Shown here one piece after another: positions 32,523 through 41,073 of a stretch of DNA of 64,000 bases. The translations under genes were made by a program, and so were the position numbers. The stretch is from the NCBI GenBank assembly GCA_943912855.1, contig CALTVC010000008.1:62001-126000 (forward strand). The letters run 5' to 3'. Origin of the DNA: an uncultured Flavobacterium sp. GTDB taxonomy: Bacteria > Bacteroidota > Bacteroidia > Flavobacteriales > Flavobacteriaceae. The notes below the pieces were generated by a model that had not been told where the DNA came from, did not search any database, and saw nothing but the letters and a program-made list of their open reading frames with translations. Positions within the stretch are counted from its first letter, which is position 1. Each line of letters starts with the position of its first letter.

Positions 32523-33101
32523 ATGGTACGATTATTTTATATACTAGCCGCTGCCGCTGTTGCCTTGCTTACCTCGTGCAATAGCGAGCCTACCATGCAA
32601 ACCTATTTTGTAGACAAGAGCGAACAGCCGGGGTTCTCTGCAATAGATGTTTCCCCATCTGTTATAAATACTGATAAGCTTACCCTTACCGATGAGCAGG
32701 AAAGTGCGTTAAAATCTATTCATGCCATAAACATACTCATTTATAAGGCAGATAGTACCGATGCTAAATCGTACGAAAAGGAGGCTGAAAATGTGCTGAA
32801 TATTATTAAGACGGATCATTATGATGAGCTTATGAAGTTCAATTTTCAGGGTATGGGGGCTAACCTTAGTACCAAAGGTGAGGGCGAACATATAGAGGAG
32901 TTTATAGTGTATGCGCACAATCCTGATGCAGGTATAGGTCTTATACGTGTAACTGGCGATGACATGACACCAAACAATGTTATGACAGTAGCATCGCTAT
33001 TGCAGAAGGCAAACCTTAATCTGGACAAGTTGAAACCGTTAAAACAGCTCATGCCTAAAAAGCCGCTTCAGGTACAACAACCGAAGAAATTGGTTCAGTA
33101 A
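32523..33101 (+). CDS. DUF4252-like lipoprotein 3
   Basis: 192 residues. Lipoprotein signal MVRLFYILAAAAVALLTSC (lipid Cys19). The body is a diverged DUF4252 protein (PGFSAIDVSPSVI, IHAINILIYKADS, FIVYAHNPDAGIGLIRVTGDDM) with a longer linker and a Pro/Gln/Lys tail. The ATG is one base after the stop of copy 2. Unlike copies 1 and 2 it should be lipid-anchored. Confidence 0.8.
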   Translation: MVRLFYILAAAAVALLTSCNSEPTMQTYFVDKSEQPGFSAIDVSPSVINTDKLTLTDEQESALKSIHAINILIYKADSTDAKSYEKEAENVLNIIKTDHYDELMKFNFQGMGANLSTKGEGEHIEEFIVYAHNPDAGIGLIRVTGDDMTPNNVMTVASLLQKANLNLDKLKPLKQLMPKKPLQVQQPKKLVQ

Positions 33102-33119
33102 AGAAAAGGGAATATCTTG

Positions 33120-33202
33120 TTCCATTTCGACCGAAAGGGAGAAATCTCTTCAATTCGTATTTTGAGATTTCTCCATTCCGCTACGCTCCAGTCGAAATGG
33201 AA
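33120..33202. repeat. Nested imperfect palindrome (interspersed-repeat type)
   Basis: Outer arms TTCCATTTCGA (33120-33130) / TCGAAATGGAA (33192-33202) and inner arms GGAGAAATCTC (33138-33148) / GAGATTTCTCC (33164-33174). This looks like the widespread TTTCGAC...GAGAAATCTC repeat family seen in flavobacterial gaps. Confidence 0.7.
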
Positions 33203-33226
33203 GAAACCAAAGGTTGTCGATAAAGC

Positions 33227-33262
33227 AAAAAAAAAACCGGGAATCACTTCCCGGTTTTTTGC
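33227..33262. terminator. Bidirectional terminator between DUF4252 operon and purA
   Basis: AACCGGGA pairs with TCCCGGTT around a short loop, with an A-run before and a T-run after, so it works for both converging transcripts. Confidence 0.9.
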
Positions 33263-33281
33263 ATTTATATGGTAAATAAAA

Positions 33282-34553
33282 TTATTTACGAATGGTCTGT
33301 TTCCTGTCCGGACCTACAGATACAACCTTAATAGGCACTTCAAGCTCAGCTTCAATAAAGGCAATGTATTCCTTAAACTCAGCAGGAAGCTCATCATAAG
33401 TACTCATTCCGGTAAGATCGGCAGCCCAGCCTTTTTTCTCTACATACACAGGCTCTACGTTTTCAGGCTCTATATTGTATGGGAAATGCGTGGTAACCTC
33501 GCCTTTGTATTTGTAAGCGGTACATACTTTAAGGGTATCAAAACCACTAAGTACGTCGCCTTTCATCATGTAAAGTTCGGTAACACCGTTAACCTGTACT
33601 GCGTATTTAAGCGCTACAAGGTCTAACCAGCCACAACGTCTTGCACGCCCTGTAACCGAACCAAACTCGTTACCTACGCGTGCCATGGTAGCACCGTCTT
33701 CGTCAAAAAGTTCGGTAGGGAATGGACCGCTACCTACACGTGTAGTGTATGCCTTAAATATCCCGAATACGTCTTTTACTTTGTTAGGAGCAATACCAAG
33801 ACCTGTACACGCACCGGCAGCCGTAGTGTTAGATGATGTTACAAACGGATATGTACCAAAGTCAATATCTAGTAGTGAACCCTGAGCACCTTCTGCAAGT
33901 ATAGATTTGCCGGCTTTCATAGCGCTGTTAAGGTACTCTTCGCTGTCTATGAATGTAAGTGTTTTAAGTACTTCAACCGCCGCGAAGAATTCTTCTTCAA
34001 GCTCAGCAAGGTCATATTCAAGCTCTACGTTGTAGAATGCTATCATTGCCTCGTGTTTTTCGGCAAGGTGGCGGTAGCGCTCTTTAAAATCGGCAAGTTC
34101 AATGTCACCTACACGGATACCGTTACGTCCGGTTTTGTCCATGTATGTAGGGCCAATACCTTTAAGGGTAGAACCTATTTTGGCTTTACCTTTTGCTGCC
34201 TCGCTTGCTGCATCCAGCAGGCGGTGTGTAGGCAGGATAAGGTGAGCCTTGCGCGATATAAGCAGGCGTGATTTAATGTCGATGTTAAACTTTTCAAGGC
34301 CTTCCAGTTCTTTCTGGAAAACCACCGGGTCCATAACCACACCGTTACCAATGATGTTTACAGAGTTTTGGTGGAAAATCCCTGAAGGGATGGTTCTTAG
34401 TACGTGCTTAATGCCATCAAACTCCAGTGTGTGGCCTGCATTTGGTCCACCCTGAAAGCGTGCTATGATGTCATAGCCCGATGTAAGTACGTCAACAATT
34501 TTTCCTTTTCCTTCGTCGCCCCATTGTAGCCCGAGTAGCAAATCTACGGTCAT
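33282..34553 (-). CDS. purA: Adenylosuccinate synthase
   Basis: 423 residues from ATG 34553 (MTVDLLLGLQWGDEGKGKIVD), the conserved start; a reading from 34607 adds 18 residues encoded in the upstream gene's terminator and is rejected. GTP site GDEGKGK, QGGPNAGHT, GTLKGIGPTYMDK region, TGRARRCGWLD, and late GPDRKQTI. Joins IMP and aspartate with GTP to make adenylosuccinate in AMP synthesis. Separated from fur by a terminator, so it has its own promoter in the roughly 55-base gap, although I see no exact TAnnTTTG there. Confidence 0.95.
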   Translation of the reverse strand: MTVDLLLGLQWGDEGKGKIVDVLTSGYDIIARFQGGPNAGHTLEFDGIKHVLRTIPSGIFHQNSVNIIGNGVVMDPVVFQKELEGLEKFNIDIKSRLLISRKAHLILPTHRLLDAASEAAKGKAKIGSTLKGIGPTYMDKTGRNGIRVGDIELADFKERYRHLAEKHEAMIAFYNVELEYDLAELEEEFFAAVEVLKTLTFIDSEEYLNSAMKAGKSILAEGAQGSLLDIDFGTYPFVTSSNTTAAGACTGLGIAPNKVKDVFGIFKAYTTRVGSGPFPTELFDEDGATMARVGNEFGSVTGRARRCGWLDLVALKYAVQVNGVTELYMMKGDVLSGFDTLKVCTAYKYKGEVTTHFPYNIEPENVEPVYVEKKGWAADLTGMSTYDELPAEFKEYIAFIEAELEVPIKVVSVGPDRKQTIRK

Positions 34554-34608
34554 TCTTGTTCTTGTGTTGTTTATGTTGTTAGTAATCAATTGTGTCCTTA
34601 AAAACAAA

Positions 34609-34635
34609 AAACCAATCCGTTTAGGGGTTGGTTTA
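34609..34635 (-). terminator. Terminator after the Fur-family gene
   Basis: On the minus strand AAACCAACCCC pairs with GGATTGGTTT (one G-U or mismatch) and is followed by a T-run. Lies between the fur-like gene and the purA start. Confidence 0.7.
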
Positions 34636-34655
34636 GTGTGCTGCTTTACAGCGGC

Positions 34656-35111
34656 TTATTCATTTTCGGCGGTAACCGGCTTCTTCTGTCCGTATAGGTA
34701 AAGCGAATGGTTGTGAATTTCTATGCCGAATATTTCTTCGATGGTCTTTTTAATGCTCTGGATACGCGGGTCGCAAAACTCTATTACCTCGCCTGTATCG
34801 GTCATGATAATGTGGTCATGCTGCTTATCAAAGTACGACTTCTCGTAGTGGCTTTGATTCTGTCCGAACTGGTGGCGCCTTACCAGGCCGCATTCCAAAA
34901 GTAACTCTATGGTATTATAGAGTGTGGCACGGCTTACGCGGTAGTTTTTATTTTTCATTTTGATGTAGAGTGACTCTATATCAAAATGCTCTTCGCTGTT
35001 ATATATTTCCTGTAGGATAGCGTAGCGTTCAGGAGTTTTCCTGTGCCCTTTGTCTTCAAGGAACTTGGTGAAGACATTCTTTACAATATCCTGGTTTTTA
35101 TTATTTTCCAT
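34656..35111 (-). CDS. Fur/PerR family transcriptional regulator without CxxC motifs
   Basis: 151 residues from ATG 35111; TTG 35123 is less likely because the transcript should start near 35126. Winged helix (about 20-85, TPERYAILQEIYNSEEHFDIESLYIKM...RVSRATLYNTIELLLECGLV) then the dimer/metal domain (HYEKSYFDKQHDHIIMTDTGEVIEFCDP, HNHSLYLYGQKK). Regulatory-metal ligands (HYE, HDH, HNH) are present. The two CxxC pairs that hold structural zinc in E. coli Fur are absent. Metal specificity (iron, zinc or peroxide) cannot be decided. Confidence 0.88.
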   Translation of the reverse strand: MENNKNQDIVKNVFTKFLEDKGHRKTPERYAILQEIYNSEEHFDIESLYIKMKNKNYRVSRATLYNTIELLLECGLVRRHQFGQNQSHYEKSYFDKQHDHIIMTDTGEVIEFCDPRIQSIKKTIEEIFGIEIHNHSLYLYGQKKPVTAENE

Positions 35112-35131
35112 AGTGTTAGGCAAAATACACG

Positions 35132-35139
35132 CAAAGATA
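35132..35139 (-). promoter_or_regulatory. -7 box of the Fur-family gene
   Basis: TATCTTTG on the minus strand, an exact TAnnTTTG match 20 bases upstream of the ATG at 35111. Confidence 0.5.
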
Positions 35140-35317
35140 CGCTATTTTTTTTGTACCTGAAAATGTTTTATTCCATTGTTGGATTGCAAGTGTATTGTGT
35201 TAGTAAGCCACCAATTGCACAAATTGAAATAATTCTTTATTAGCTTCTAAAATGCTAATATAATCAATGGCAATATTCGTAAAATTCAGGTTATTCGTGG
35301 CTAAAATCAGAGCATCA

Positions 35318-35379
35318 AAATTTCGGCTACAACAACCGTAGATTTGGCTACATCAGGGGGAGTTGTTCTGCCGAAATTT
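35318..35379. promoter_or_regulatory. Inverted repeat enclosing the NmrA-AraC promoter
   Basis: AAATTTCGGC (35318-35327) and GCCGAAATTT (35370-35379) are perfect inverted copies, with AACAAC / GTTGTT just inside. The -7 box TAGATTTG (35339-35346) lies in the loop. The layout suits a dimeric regulator, perhaps the AraC protein encoded downstream. Confidence 0.45.
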
Positions 35380-35402
35380 GTACTACACAAAATCGCTAAA
35401 AA

Positions 35403-36290
35403 ATGAACATAGTTATTACAGGCTCATTGGGCCGCATTAGTAAACCGCTTACAGAAGAGTTAATCTCAAAAGGGCACAACGTTACCGTTATCAGTAGTAA
35501 GGCAGAAAGGGTAGGGGAGATAGAAGCACTTGGGTCTAGAGCAGCGATTGGTTCTCTTGAAGATGCTGCTTTTCTGGCAAAAACATTTACGGGTGCCGAT
35601 ATCGTATACCTTATGGAACCGCCATTTCATTTTACCGACCCAAGTATTGATATTATTGAATCGTGGGTAAACATAGGGCATAGCTTTAAGGCGGCGGTTA
35701 ACCAATCGGGAGTAACACAAGTAATTCACCTGAGTAGTATTGGCGGACATACCGATACCGGCAACGGTATGCTTATGGCACATCACCGTATAGAGAATAT
35801 ACTGAACGAGCTTCCAGAAAGTGTAGCCATAAAGTTTATGCGCCCCGTAGGTTTTTATTATAATATGTTTGCTTTTATTCCTACCATTAAGGCTTCGGGC
35901 AGCATTTACCAGAATTATAGTGGCGATATAAAAGAGCCTTGGGTTTCTCCGCTTGACATCGCTACTACTATTGCCGAAGAAATAGAACTACCGTTTAATG
36001 GCCGTACCGTGCGTTACATAGCCAGTGAGGAACTTACCGGTAAGGAAGTGGCTAAAATTCTGGGCGATGCCATAGGACAAACCATCAATTGGGTTGAAAT
36101 TCCCGATGCCGCTTTTGAAGAAAATCTTGTTAAGGCAGGCTTTACCGCGCAGGCTGCTAAAGGACTTACCGAAATGAACGCCGGGCGGAGGGAAGGTTTG
36201 TACAACGATTATAACCAGCATAAACCGATTTTAGGTAACATTAAGGTGGCTGATTTTGCCAAAACTTTCGCCACGGTTTTTAACCAATAA
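35403..36290 (+). CDS. NmrA-like NAD(P)-binding oxidoreductase
   Basis: 295 residues. Rossmann start ITGSLGRISKPLTEELISKGH (GxxGxxx form), NADP-side segment VISSKAER, and the VIHLSSIGGHT strand; no YxxxK motif of classical SDRs, as in NmrA/YtfG types. Probably a quinone or small-molecule reductase, or a redox sensor. Followed after 16 bases by an AraC-family gene, so the regulator probably controls it. Confidence 0.85.
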   Translation: MNIVITGSLGRISKPLTEELISKGHNVTVISSKAERVGEIEALGSRAAIGSLEDAAFLAKTFTGADIVYLMEPPFHFTDPSIDIIESWVNIGHSFKAAVNQSGVTQVIHLSSIGGHTDTGNGMLMAHHRIENILNELPESVAIKFMRPVGFYYNMFAFIPTIKASGSIYQNYSGDIKEPWVSPLDIATTIAEEIELPFNGRTVRYIASEELTGKEVAKILGDAIGQTINWVEIPDAAFEENLVKAGFTAQAAKGLTEMNAGRREGLYNDYNQHKPILGNIKVADFAKTFATVFNQ

Positions 36291-36306
36291 AGCGTACATT
36301 TAGGTT

Positions 36307-37224
36307 ATGGAAGTACCGTTGCGCATAAAAACAATATCTGATTTTCATAAGCTCAGGGGATTGCCGGGGCCAGATCATCCGCTGGTAAGCATTATAGATT
36401 ACGAGCAGATACAGCACAGTCCCGACAATAACCTTAAAAGCTGGATGCTTGATTTTTACAGTATTTCGGTAAAGCGAAATCCGGGTGTGAAGATGAAGTA
36501 CGGCCATCAGCAATATGATTTTGATGATGGTGTAATGTTTTTTATGGCACCCGGTCAGGTTTTTGGCATTGAGTATAATCCGGATGCTCCGCCTGTGCGG
36601 CACCGTGGCTGGATGTTGCTCATTCACCCTGATTTTTTATGGAATACGGCTCTTGCCAAAAGCATAAAGCGCTATGAGTATTTCGGCTATGCCGTTAATG
36701 AGGCCTTGTTCCTTTCAGAGAAAGAGGAGCAGGCATTAGGTGCCATCATAGAGAACATCAGGCAGGAAAGCCGTGCCAACATTGATTCCTTTACCCAAAA
36801 CATTATTGTGGCACAGATAGAGTTGCTTCTGGCGTATGGCGAACGGTTTTACCAAAGGCAGTTCATAACCCGTAAGGTGTCGGGGAATCAATTACTAGAT
36901 AAGCTGGAATTGTTGCTGGAGGAGTATTTCAGTACAGACGATTTGAGCGAAAAAGGTTTGCCTACGGTACAGTACATAGCCGATGCACTGCATGTAACTC
37001 CGAATTACCTTAGCGGAGTTTTAAAATCGTTTACGGGGCTGAGTACACAACACCACATTCATGAAAAATTGATTGAAAAAGCTAAGGAACAGCTTTCGGT
37101 AACGAAATTAAGCATTAGTGAAATCGCTTACAGCCTGGGGTTTGAGCATTCGCAATCGTTCAGTAAGCTATTTAAAGCCAAGACTAACCTCTCTCCGCAG
37201 GAGTTCAGGCAGTCGTTCAACTGA
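36307..37224 (+). CDS. AraC family transcriptional regulator
   Basis: 305 residues. The N-terminal cupin-like ligand domain (about 30-150) includes YDFDDGVMFFMAPGQVFGIE. The C-terminal double helix-turn-helix (about 205-305) reads YIADALHVTPNYLSGVLKSFTG and ISEIAYSLGFEHSQSFSKLFKAKTNLSPQEFR, the classic AraC pattern. Ligand unknown. Second gene of the NmrA operon; the terminator follows at 37339. Confidence 0.92.
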   Translation: MEVPLRIKTISDFHKLRGLPGPDHPLVSIIDYEQIQHSPDNNLKSWMLDFYSISVKRNPGVKMKYGHQQYDFDDGVMFFMAPGQVFGIEYNPDAPPVRHRGWMLLIHPDFLWNTALAKSIKRYEYFGYAVNEALFLSEKEEQALGAIIENIRQESRANIDSFTQNIIVAQIELLLAYGERFYQRQFITRKVSGNQLLDKLELLLEEYFSTDDLSEKGLPTVQYIADALHVTPNYLSGVLKSFTGLSTQHHIHEKLIEKAKEQLSVTKLSISEIAYSLGFEHSQSFSKLFKAKTNLSPQEFRQSFN

Positions 37225-37338
37225 TATTTCATGCATTTTTAGTTTTTCGAAGGAAAATCTTGGTGCTCTTTATGAAAAAAAATTGAGTTTCGTGGTAAAA
37301 TTTCACGTAAAGCCGCTAAGATGTAATGAGCCATATAA

Positions 37339-37370
37339 AAAAATCCGGAACCATAAGATTCCGGATTTTT
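37339..37370. terminator. Bidirectional terminator between AraC gene and RelA/SpoT gene
   Basis: AAAAATCCGGAA (37339-37350) pairs perfectly with TTCCGGATTTTT (37359-37370). Confidence 0.9.
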
Positions 37371-37390
37371 TATGTTTAAAGTAATCAGTT

Positions 37391-39631
37391 TTAATTATTG
37401 TAAATCCGTGTTACTTTATCTATGCCGTCTATTTTTCTGATGTTCTCTATAAGCTTTTTCAGGATGGTATTGTTTTGTACCACCACGGTAACCTGTCCGT
37501 TAAACACACCTGCGTTACCGTTAAGCGATATGCTTTGTATGTTTACGTGCATGTTGTTACTAATTACCTTGGTAAGCTCATTGGTAAGCCCCAGGCTGTC
37601 CATACCGGTAATTTTAAGGGTAGCCTTAAATTCTTCCTGGCTACTGTCTATCCACTTCGCCTGAATAATGCGATATGCAAAGTTACTCTGTAGCCTTATG
37701 GCATTAGGGCAGTCTTTTTTGTGAACTTTAATCCCTTCGTTTATCGTTACGAAACCAAACACCTCGTCGCCCGGAATGGGGTTACAGCAGTTGGCAAGCT
37801 TATAATCCAGCTTATCATCGTTTTTACCAAAAACCAGCAGGTCGTAATTCTTGCTGATTTCATCTTTCTGTATCTGCTCCGGGGCAACCGTTGGCGACTT
37901 ACGTATCTTCCCTTTAAAGAAGTTCATAAATGTGTTGCTCTTCAGTGCCGCGTAATCCTTTAGTTGCTGGTTGTCTATGCTGCCTATGCCTATGCGGTAA
38001 AACAGGTCAAGGCTTGTTTTTAGCTTAAAGTAGTTTACCAGTTCATTTATCGTAGCCTCATTAAGCGTAATTTTCAGGTGGCGTAGCTTACGGGTAAGGA
38101 TTTCCTTGCCATCTTCGGCTATGCGTTTAGTATCTTCGTTTAGTACGTTTTTAATCTTGTTTTTGGCACGTGCGGTAGTAACATAATCCAGCCAGTGCGA
38201 GTTCGGCTTTTGGTTTGGCGATGTAATTATTTCTACCTGGTCGCCACTGTTAAGTACGTGGTTTAGCGGAACCAACTTACCGTTTACACGCGTACCACGG
38301 GTGCGTATACCTACTTCCGAGTGTATGCTAAACGCAAAATCAAGCGAGGTTGCGCCTTTCGGTAACGACTTGATTTCTCCCTTCGGGGTAAAAATGTAAA
38401 TTTCTTTCGAATATAAATTCAGCTTAAAGTCCTCTACAAAATCTACCGCGTTAGCCGATGTGTTTTCCAGGGCTTCTTTAAGCAGGTTCAGCCAGGTTTC
38501 AAGGCCGTGCTCTTCGTTGTTAGCACCCTGTTTGTATTTATAGTGTGCGGCGTATCCTTTTTCAGCTACCTCGTCCATACGCTCACTACGCACCTGAACC
38601 TCTACCCAGCGCCCTTTTGGTCCCATAACGGTAATGTGCAGGGCTTCATATCCTGTACTTTTTGGCGATGAAATCCAGTCGCGCAGCCTGCTTGGGCTTG
38701 GGCGATAGTGGTCGGTTACTATAGAGTATATTTTCCACGCAATGAACTTCTCATCGTGTGGGTTTGATTTATAAATAATGCGAAGCGCAAATTTGTCATA
38801 CACCTCGTCAAAGGTTACACCTTGAGCCAGCATTTTGCGGCGTATAGAGTAAATAGATTTTGGTCTACCTTTTATAGAATATTCTATCCCCTCGTTATTC
38901 ATAGAATGACTTAACACATCACTAATTGACTTAATGTAAGCATCCTGTTCTTCCTTGCTCTCCTTCATTTTGCTTACAATGTCATTGTATACCGCGGGTT
39001 CGGTATACTTCAGACCAAGGTCTTCCAGCTGGTTTTTTATGTTATAAAGCCCCAGGCGGTGTGCCAGCGGAGCATATATGTACAGGGTTTCACTCGCTAT
39101 TTTTGCCTGCTTATAGTCGGCCATGCTTTCCATGGTCTGCATATTGTGCAGTCGGTCGGCAAGTTTTATCAGTATTACCCTCACGTCATCGTTCAGGGTA
39201 AGGAGCATCTTACGGAAGTTTTCTGCCTGGAGTGATATTTCCTGGTCGGTTTTAACCTGCGCTATCTTGGTTAGTCCCTCTACAATCTGGGCTACCTTTG
39301 GGTTAAACATCGTACGGATGTCGTCTACGGTAATGTGCGTATCTTCCACTACATCATGCAAGAGCGCCGAAGCGATGGAAGTAGCACCAAGCCCTATCTC
39401 AGATGCCACTATCTTAGCCACCGCGATAGGATGGAAGATATATGCCTCTCCAGATTTGCGGCGTTGGTCTTTGTGCGCGTCAACAGCTACATCAAACGCC
39501 TTGCGAATCAGTTTTTTATCCTCATCGGTAAGTGTTTGGTAGCTAATGCGAAGCAATTCTTTATATTCTTTTGCTATCGCTTTGTTTTCCTGTTCTATAT
39601 CAATCTCGGTCATAGTAGTCGTCATCTGCAT
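37391..39631 (-). CDS. RelA/SpoT homologue, (p)ppGpp synthetase/hydrolase
   Basis: 746 residues, full long-RSH plan: HD hydrolase domain (about 50-200, with HPIAVAKI and the HDVVEDT motif intact), synthetase domain (about 250-370, KSIYSIRRKML, YDKFALRIIY, GYEALHITVMGPKGRWVEVQVRS), TGS domain (about 405-465, YIFTPKGEIKSLPKGATSLDFAFSIHSEVG), zinc-finger-like segment with NCCNPIPGDEVFGF, and C-terminal ACT domain (about 665-746). The intact HD motif indicates it can degrade (p)ppGpp, and probably makes it too. Key stringent-response enzyme. Confidence 0.94.
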   Translation of the reverse strand: MQMTTTMTEIDIEQENKAIAKEYKELLRISYQTLTDEDKKLIRKAFDVAVDAHKDQRRKSGEAYIFHPIAVAKIVASEIGLGATSIASALLHDVVEDTHITVDDIRTMFNPKVAQIVEGLTKIAQVKTDQEISLQAENFRKMLLTLNDDVRVILIKLADRLHNMQTMESMADYKQAKIASETLYIYAPLAHRLGLYNIKNQLEDLGLKYTEPAVYNDIVSKMKESKEEQDAYIKSISDVLSHSMNNEGIEYSIKGRPKSIYSIRRKMLAQGVTFDEVYDKFALRIIYKSNPHDEKFIAWKIYSIVTDHYRPSPSRLRDWISSPKSTGYEALHITVMGPKGRWVEVQVRSERMDEVAEKGYAAHYKYKQGANNEEHGLETWLNLLKEALENTSANAVDFVEDFKLNLYSKEIYIFTPKGEIKSLPKGATSLDFAFSIHSEVGIRTRGTRVNGKLVPLNHVLNSGDQVEIITSPNQKPNSHWLDYVTTARAKNKIKNVLNEDTKRIAEDGKEILTRKLRHLKITLNEATINELVNYFKLKTSLDLFYRIGIGSIDNQQLKDYAALKSNTFMNFFKGKIRKSPTVAPEQIQKDEISKNYDLLVFGKNDDKLDYKLANCCNPIPGDEVFGFVTINEGIKVHKKDCPNAIRLQSNFAYRIIQAKWIDSSQEEFKATLKITGMDSLGLTNELTKVISNNMHVNIQSISLNGNAGVFNGQVTVVVQNNTILKKLIENIRKIDGIDKVTRIYNN

Positions 39632-39664
39632 TAAATATATGAAAACTTCAGAATATACGCAACA

Positions 39665-39797
39665 TGGGTTATTCGGTAATTTGGTTATACGGTTATGCGA
39701 TGTTTTTGGTTTATTGTTTGCAGTTGTGGAACGAATTTACATATTAACGAATCCACTACGAACGAATAACCGTATAACCAAATTACCGAATAACCCA
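39665..39797. repeat. 32-bp perfect inverted repeat with 69-base spacer
   Basis: Arms 39665-39696 and 39766-39797 are exact reverse complements. Each arm is built of short related words (GGTTATTCGG, GGTTATACGG). It lies between the RelA/SpoT gene start and the SDR gene end. No transposase or coding content. Confidence 0.9.
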
Positions 39798-39861
39798 AAA
39801 CGAAAGCCCCACCATAAAGGCAGGGCTTGCAGACACAGAGAAAACTAAAAAACAAACAAAA

Positions 39862-40614
39862 TTACCTGATTCCTCCCGCGGCTGTAATGCGCTCTCCGGT
39901 AAGCCATCCTGCATCTTCAGAGGCAAGGAAGGTTACCACACGGGCTATATCATCGGGTTGACCAAGACGGCCAAGTGGGGTAGAAGCTATGGTTTGTGCT
40001 TCCATTTCGCTGCCTTTAATACCGGCTGTTGCAAAACCTTCGGTTTCTATCATGCCCGGTGCTACTGCATTTACACGTATGTTTTTAGGTGCAAGTTCAG
40101 ATGCAAGGCTAAGGGTAATGGTGTCTAAAGCTCCTTTAGTAGCAGAATATACAGACGAAGCGGGGAAACCTTTACGGCTTACTACAGAACCTACGTTAAT
40201 AATGCTGCCGCCCGTTTCCGGGAAATGCTTTTCGGCTTGCTGGCTGGCAAGGATTACACCCCAAACATTTGTATTAAACTGCCTGTCGTAATGCTCCCTT
40301 GTAATTCCTTCAAGCGGACTAAATTCGTACACACCGGCGTTGTTTACCAGAATATCTATACGACCAAAAGCTTTTACGGTTTCATCAAACAATTGCTTTA
40401 CATCGGCTTCGCTTGTAACACTGCCTTTAACCGCTATGGCACGTCCGCCGTCAGCAGTAATCTGGCTTACGGCTTTGTTAGCGCCTGTTTCGTCGTTGGC
40501 GTAATTTACGGTTACAGCTGCACCAGCCGCAGCAAGGTTCTTGGCTATTGCGGTACCTATTCCTTTAGATGCACCGGTTACTATGGCTACTTTTCCTTCT
40601 AATTTTAAGCTCAT
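39862..40614 (-). CDS. Short-chain dehydrogenase/reductase (3-oxoacyl-ACP-reductase-like)
   Basis: 250 residues, classical SDR: cofactor motif TGASKGIGTAIA, NNAGVYE, catalytic Ser in GSVVSRKG, YSATKGA (Tyr and Lys of YxxxK), and VAPGMIETEG. NADP(H) is likely from the ANYANDE-type region, substrate unknown. The ArsR-family regulator gene lies 139 bases upstream on the same strand and may control it. Confidence 0.9.
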   Translation of the reverse strand: MSLKLEGKVAIVTGASKGIGTAIAKNLAAAGAAVTVNYANDETGANKAVSQITADGGRAIAVKGSVTSEADVKQLFDETVKAFGRIDILVNNAGVYEFSPLEGITREHYDRQFNTNVWGVILASQQAEKHFPETGGSIINVGSVVSRKGFPASSVYSATKGALDTITLSLASELAPKNIRVNAVAPGMIETEGFATAGIKGSEMEAQTIASTPLGRLGQPDDIARVVTFLASEDAGWLTGERITAAGGIR

Positions 40615-40753
40615 GATAAAATAATAAATTTATATATCTAAATATTTCAATGTTTTTAAGCCGAAAAAAGAGCAGTTAAATCCTGCCCCTGTGTGTTGGC
40701 TTTCACTATGCAATATTAGTGAATAAATTAATACATTTATATTTTTCTATATA

Positions 40754-41035
40754 TTATTTTTCTACCAGTGAATTCAGGAAGGTAATGTAACCTCCAAAAA
40801 CATCATTATCAATGGTGTAGCGAATGTTTCTGCCTTCCTTTTCGGCAATGAGCAGTCCGGCATCGGTAAGCTGTTTTATGTGGTGCGACACAGAGGGTTG
40901 TGCCAAATCAATCATATCGCACAGATGCGCGCAAGGCATCCAGCCGTTCTTCTTAACCTCCTGCATTATGCGTAAGCGGTGCGGATCGCCCAGCGCTTTC
41001 GAAATACGTTCTATATCTTTTGGCTTCATATACAA
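40754..41035 (-). CDS. ArsR family winged-helix regulator
   Basis: 93 residues (MYMKPKD; Met3 is an alternative start). ArsR plan: LGDPHRLRIMQEV, recognition helix LAQPSVSHHIKQLTDAGL, and wing KEGRNIRYTID. Two Cys (PCAHLC) sit before the recognition helix and could sense thiol-reactive agents or metal, but they do not form the ELCVC motif of ArsR itself. Probable regulator of the SDR gene downstream. Confidence 0.88.
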   Translation of the reverse strand: MYMKPKDIERISKALGDPHRLRIMQEVKKNGWMPCAHLCDMIDLAQPSVSHHIKQLTDAGLLIAEKEGRNIRYTIDNDVFGGYITFLNSLVEK

Positions 41036-41045
41036 TTGAAAAATG

Positions 41046-41053
41046 CAAATTTA
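41046..41053 (-). promoter_or_regulatory. -7 box of the ArsR-family gene
   Basis: TAAATTTG on the minus strand, exact TAnnTTTG match only 10 bases above the first ATG (41035), so the message may be almost leaderless or start at Met3 (41029). Confidence 0.4.
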
Positions 41054-41073
41054 TCAATTTATATTGGGATTAC

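Noticed and set aside
34554..34607. Longer N-terminus for purA
   Set aside because: The extra 18 residues are not in the family and the start would fall in the upstream gene's terminator; the conserved start is 34553.
37118..37384. Small frame across the AraC gene end
   Set aside because: Begins in the HTH coding region in another frame and runs through the terminator; no independent start signal.
39546..39848. Small frame running over the 32-bp inverted repeat
   Set aside because: Most of it is antisense to the RelA/SpoT start and repeat sequence; no coding character.
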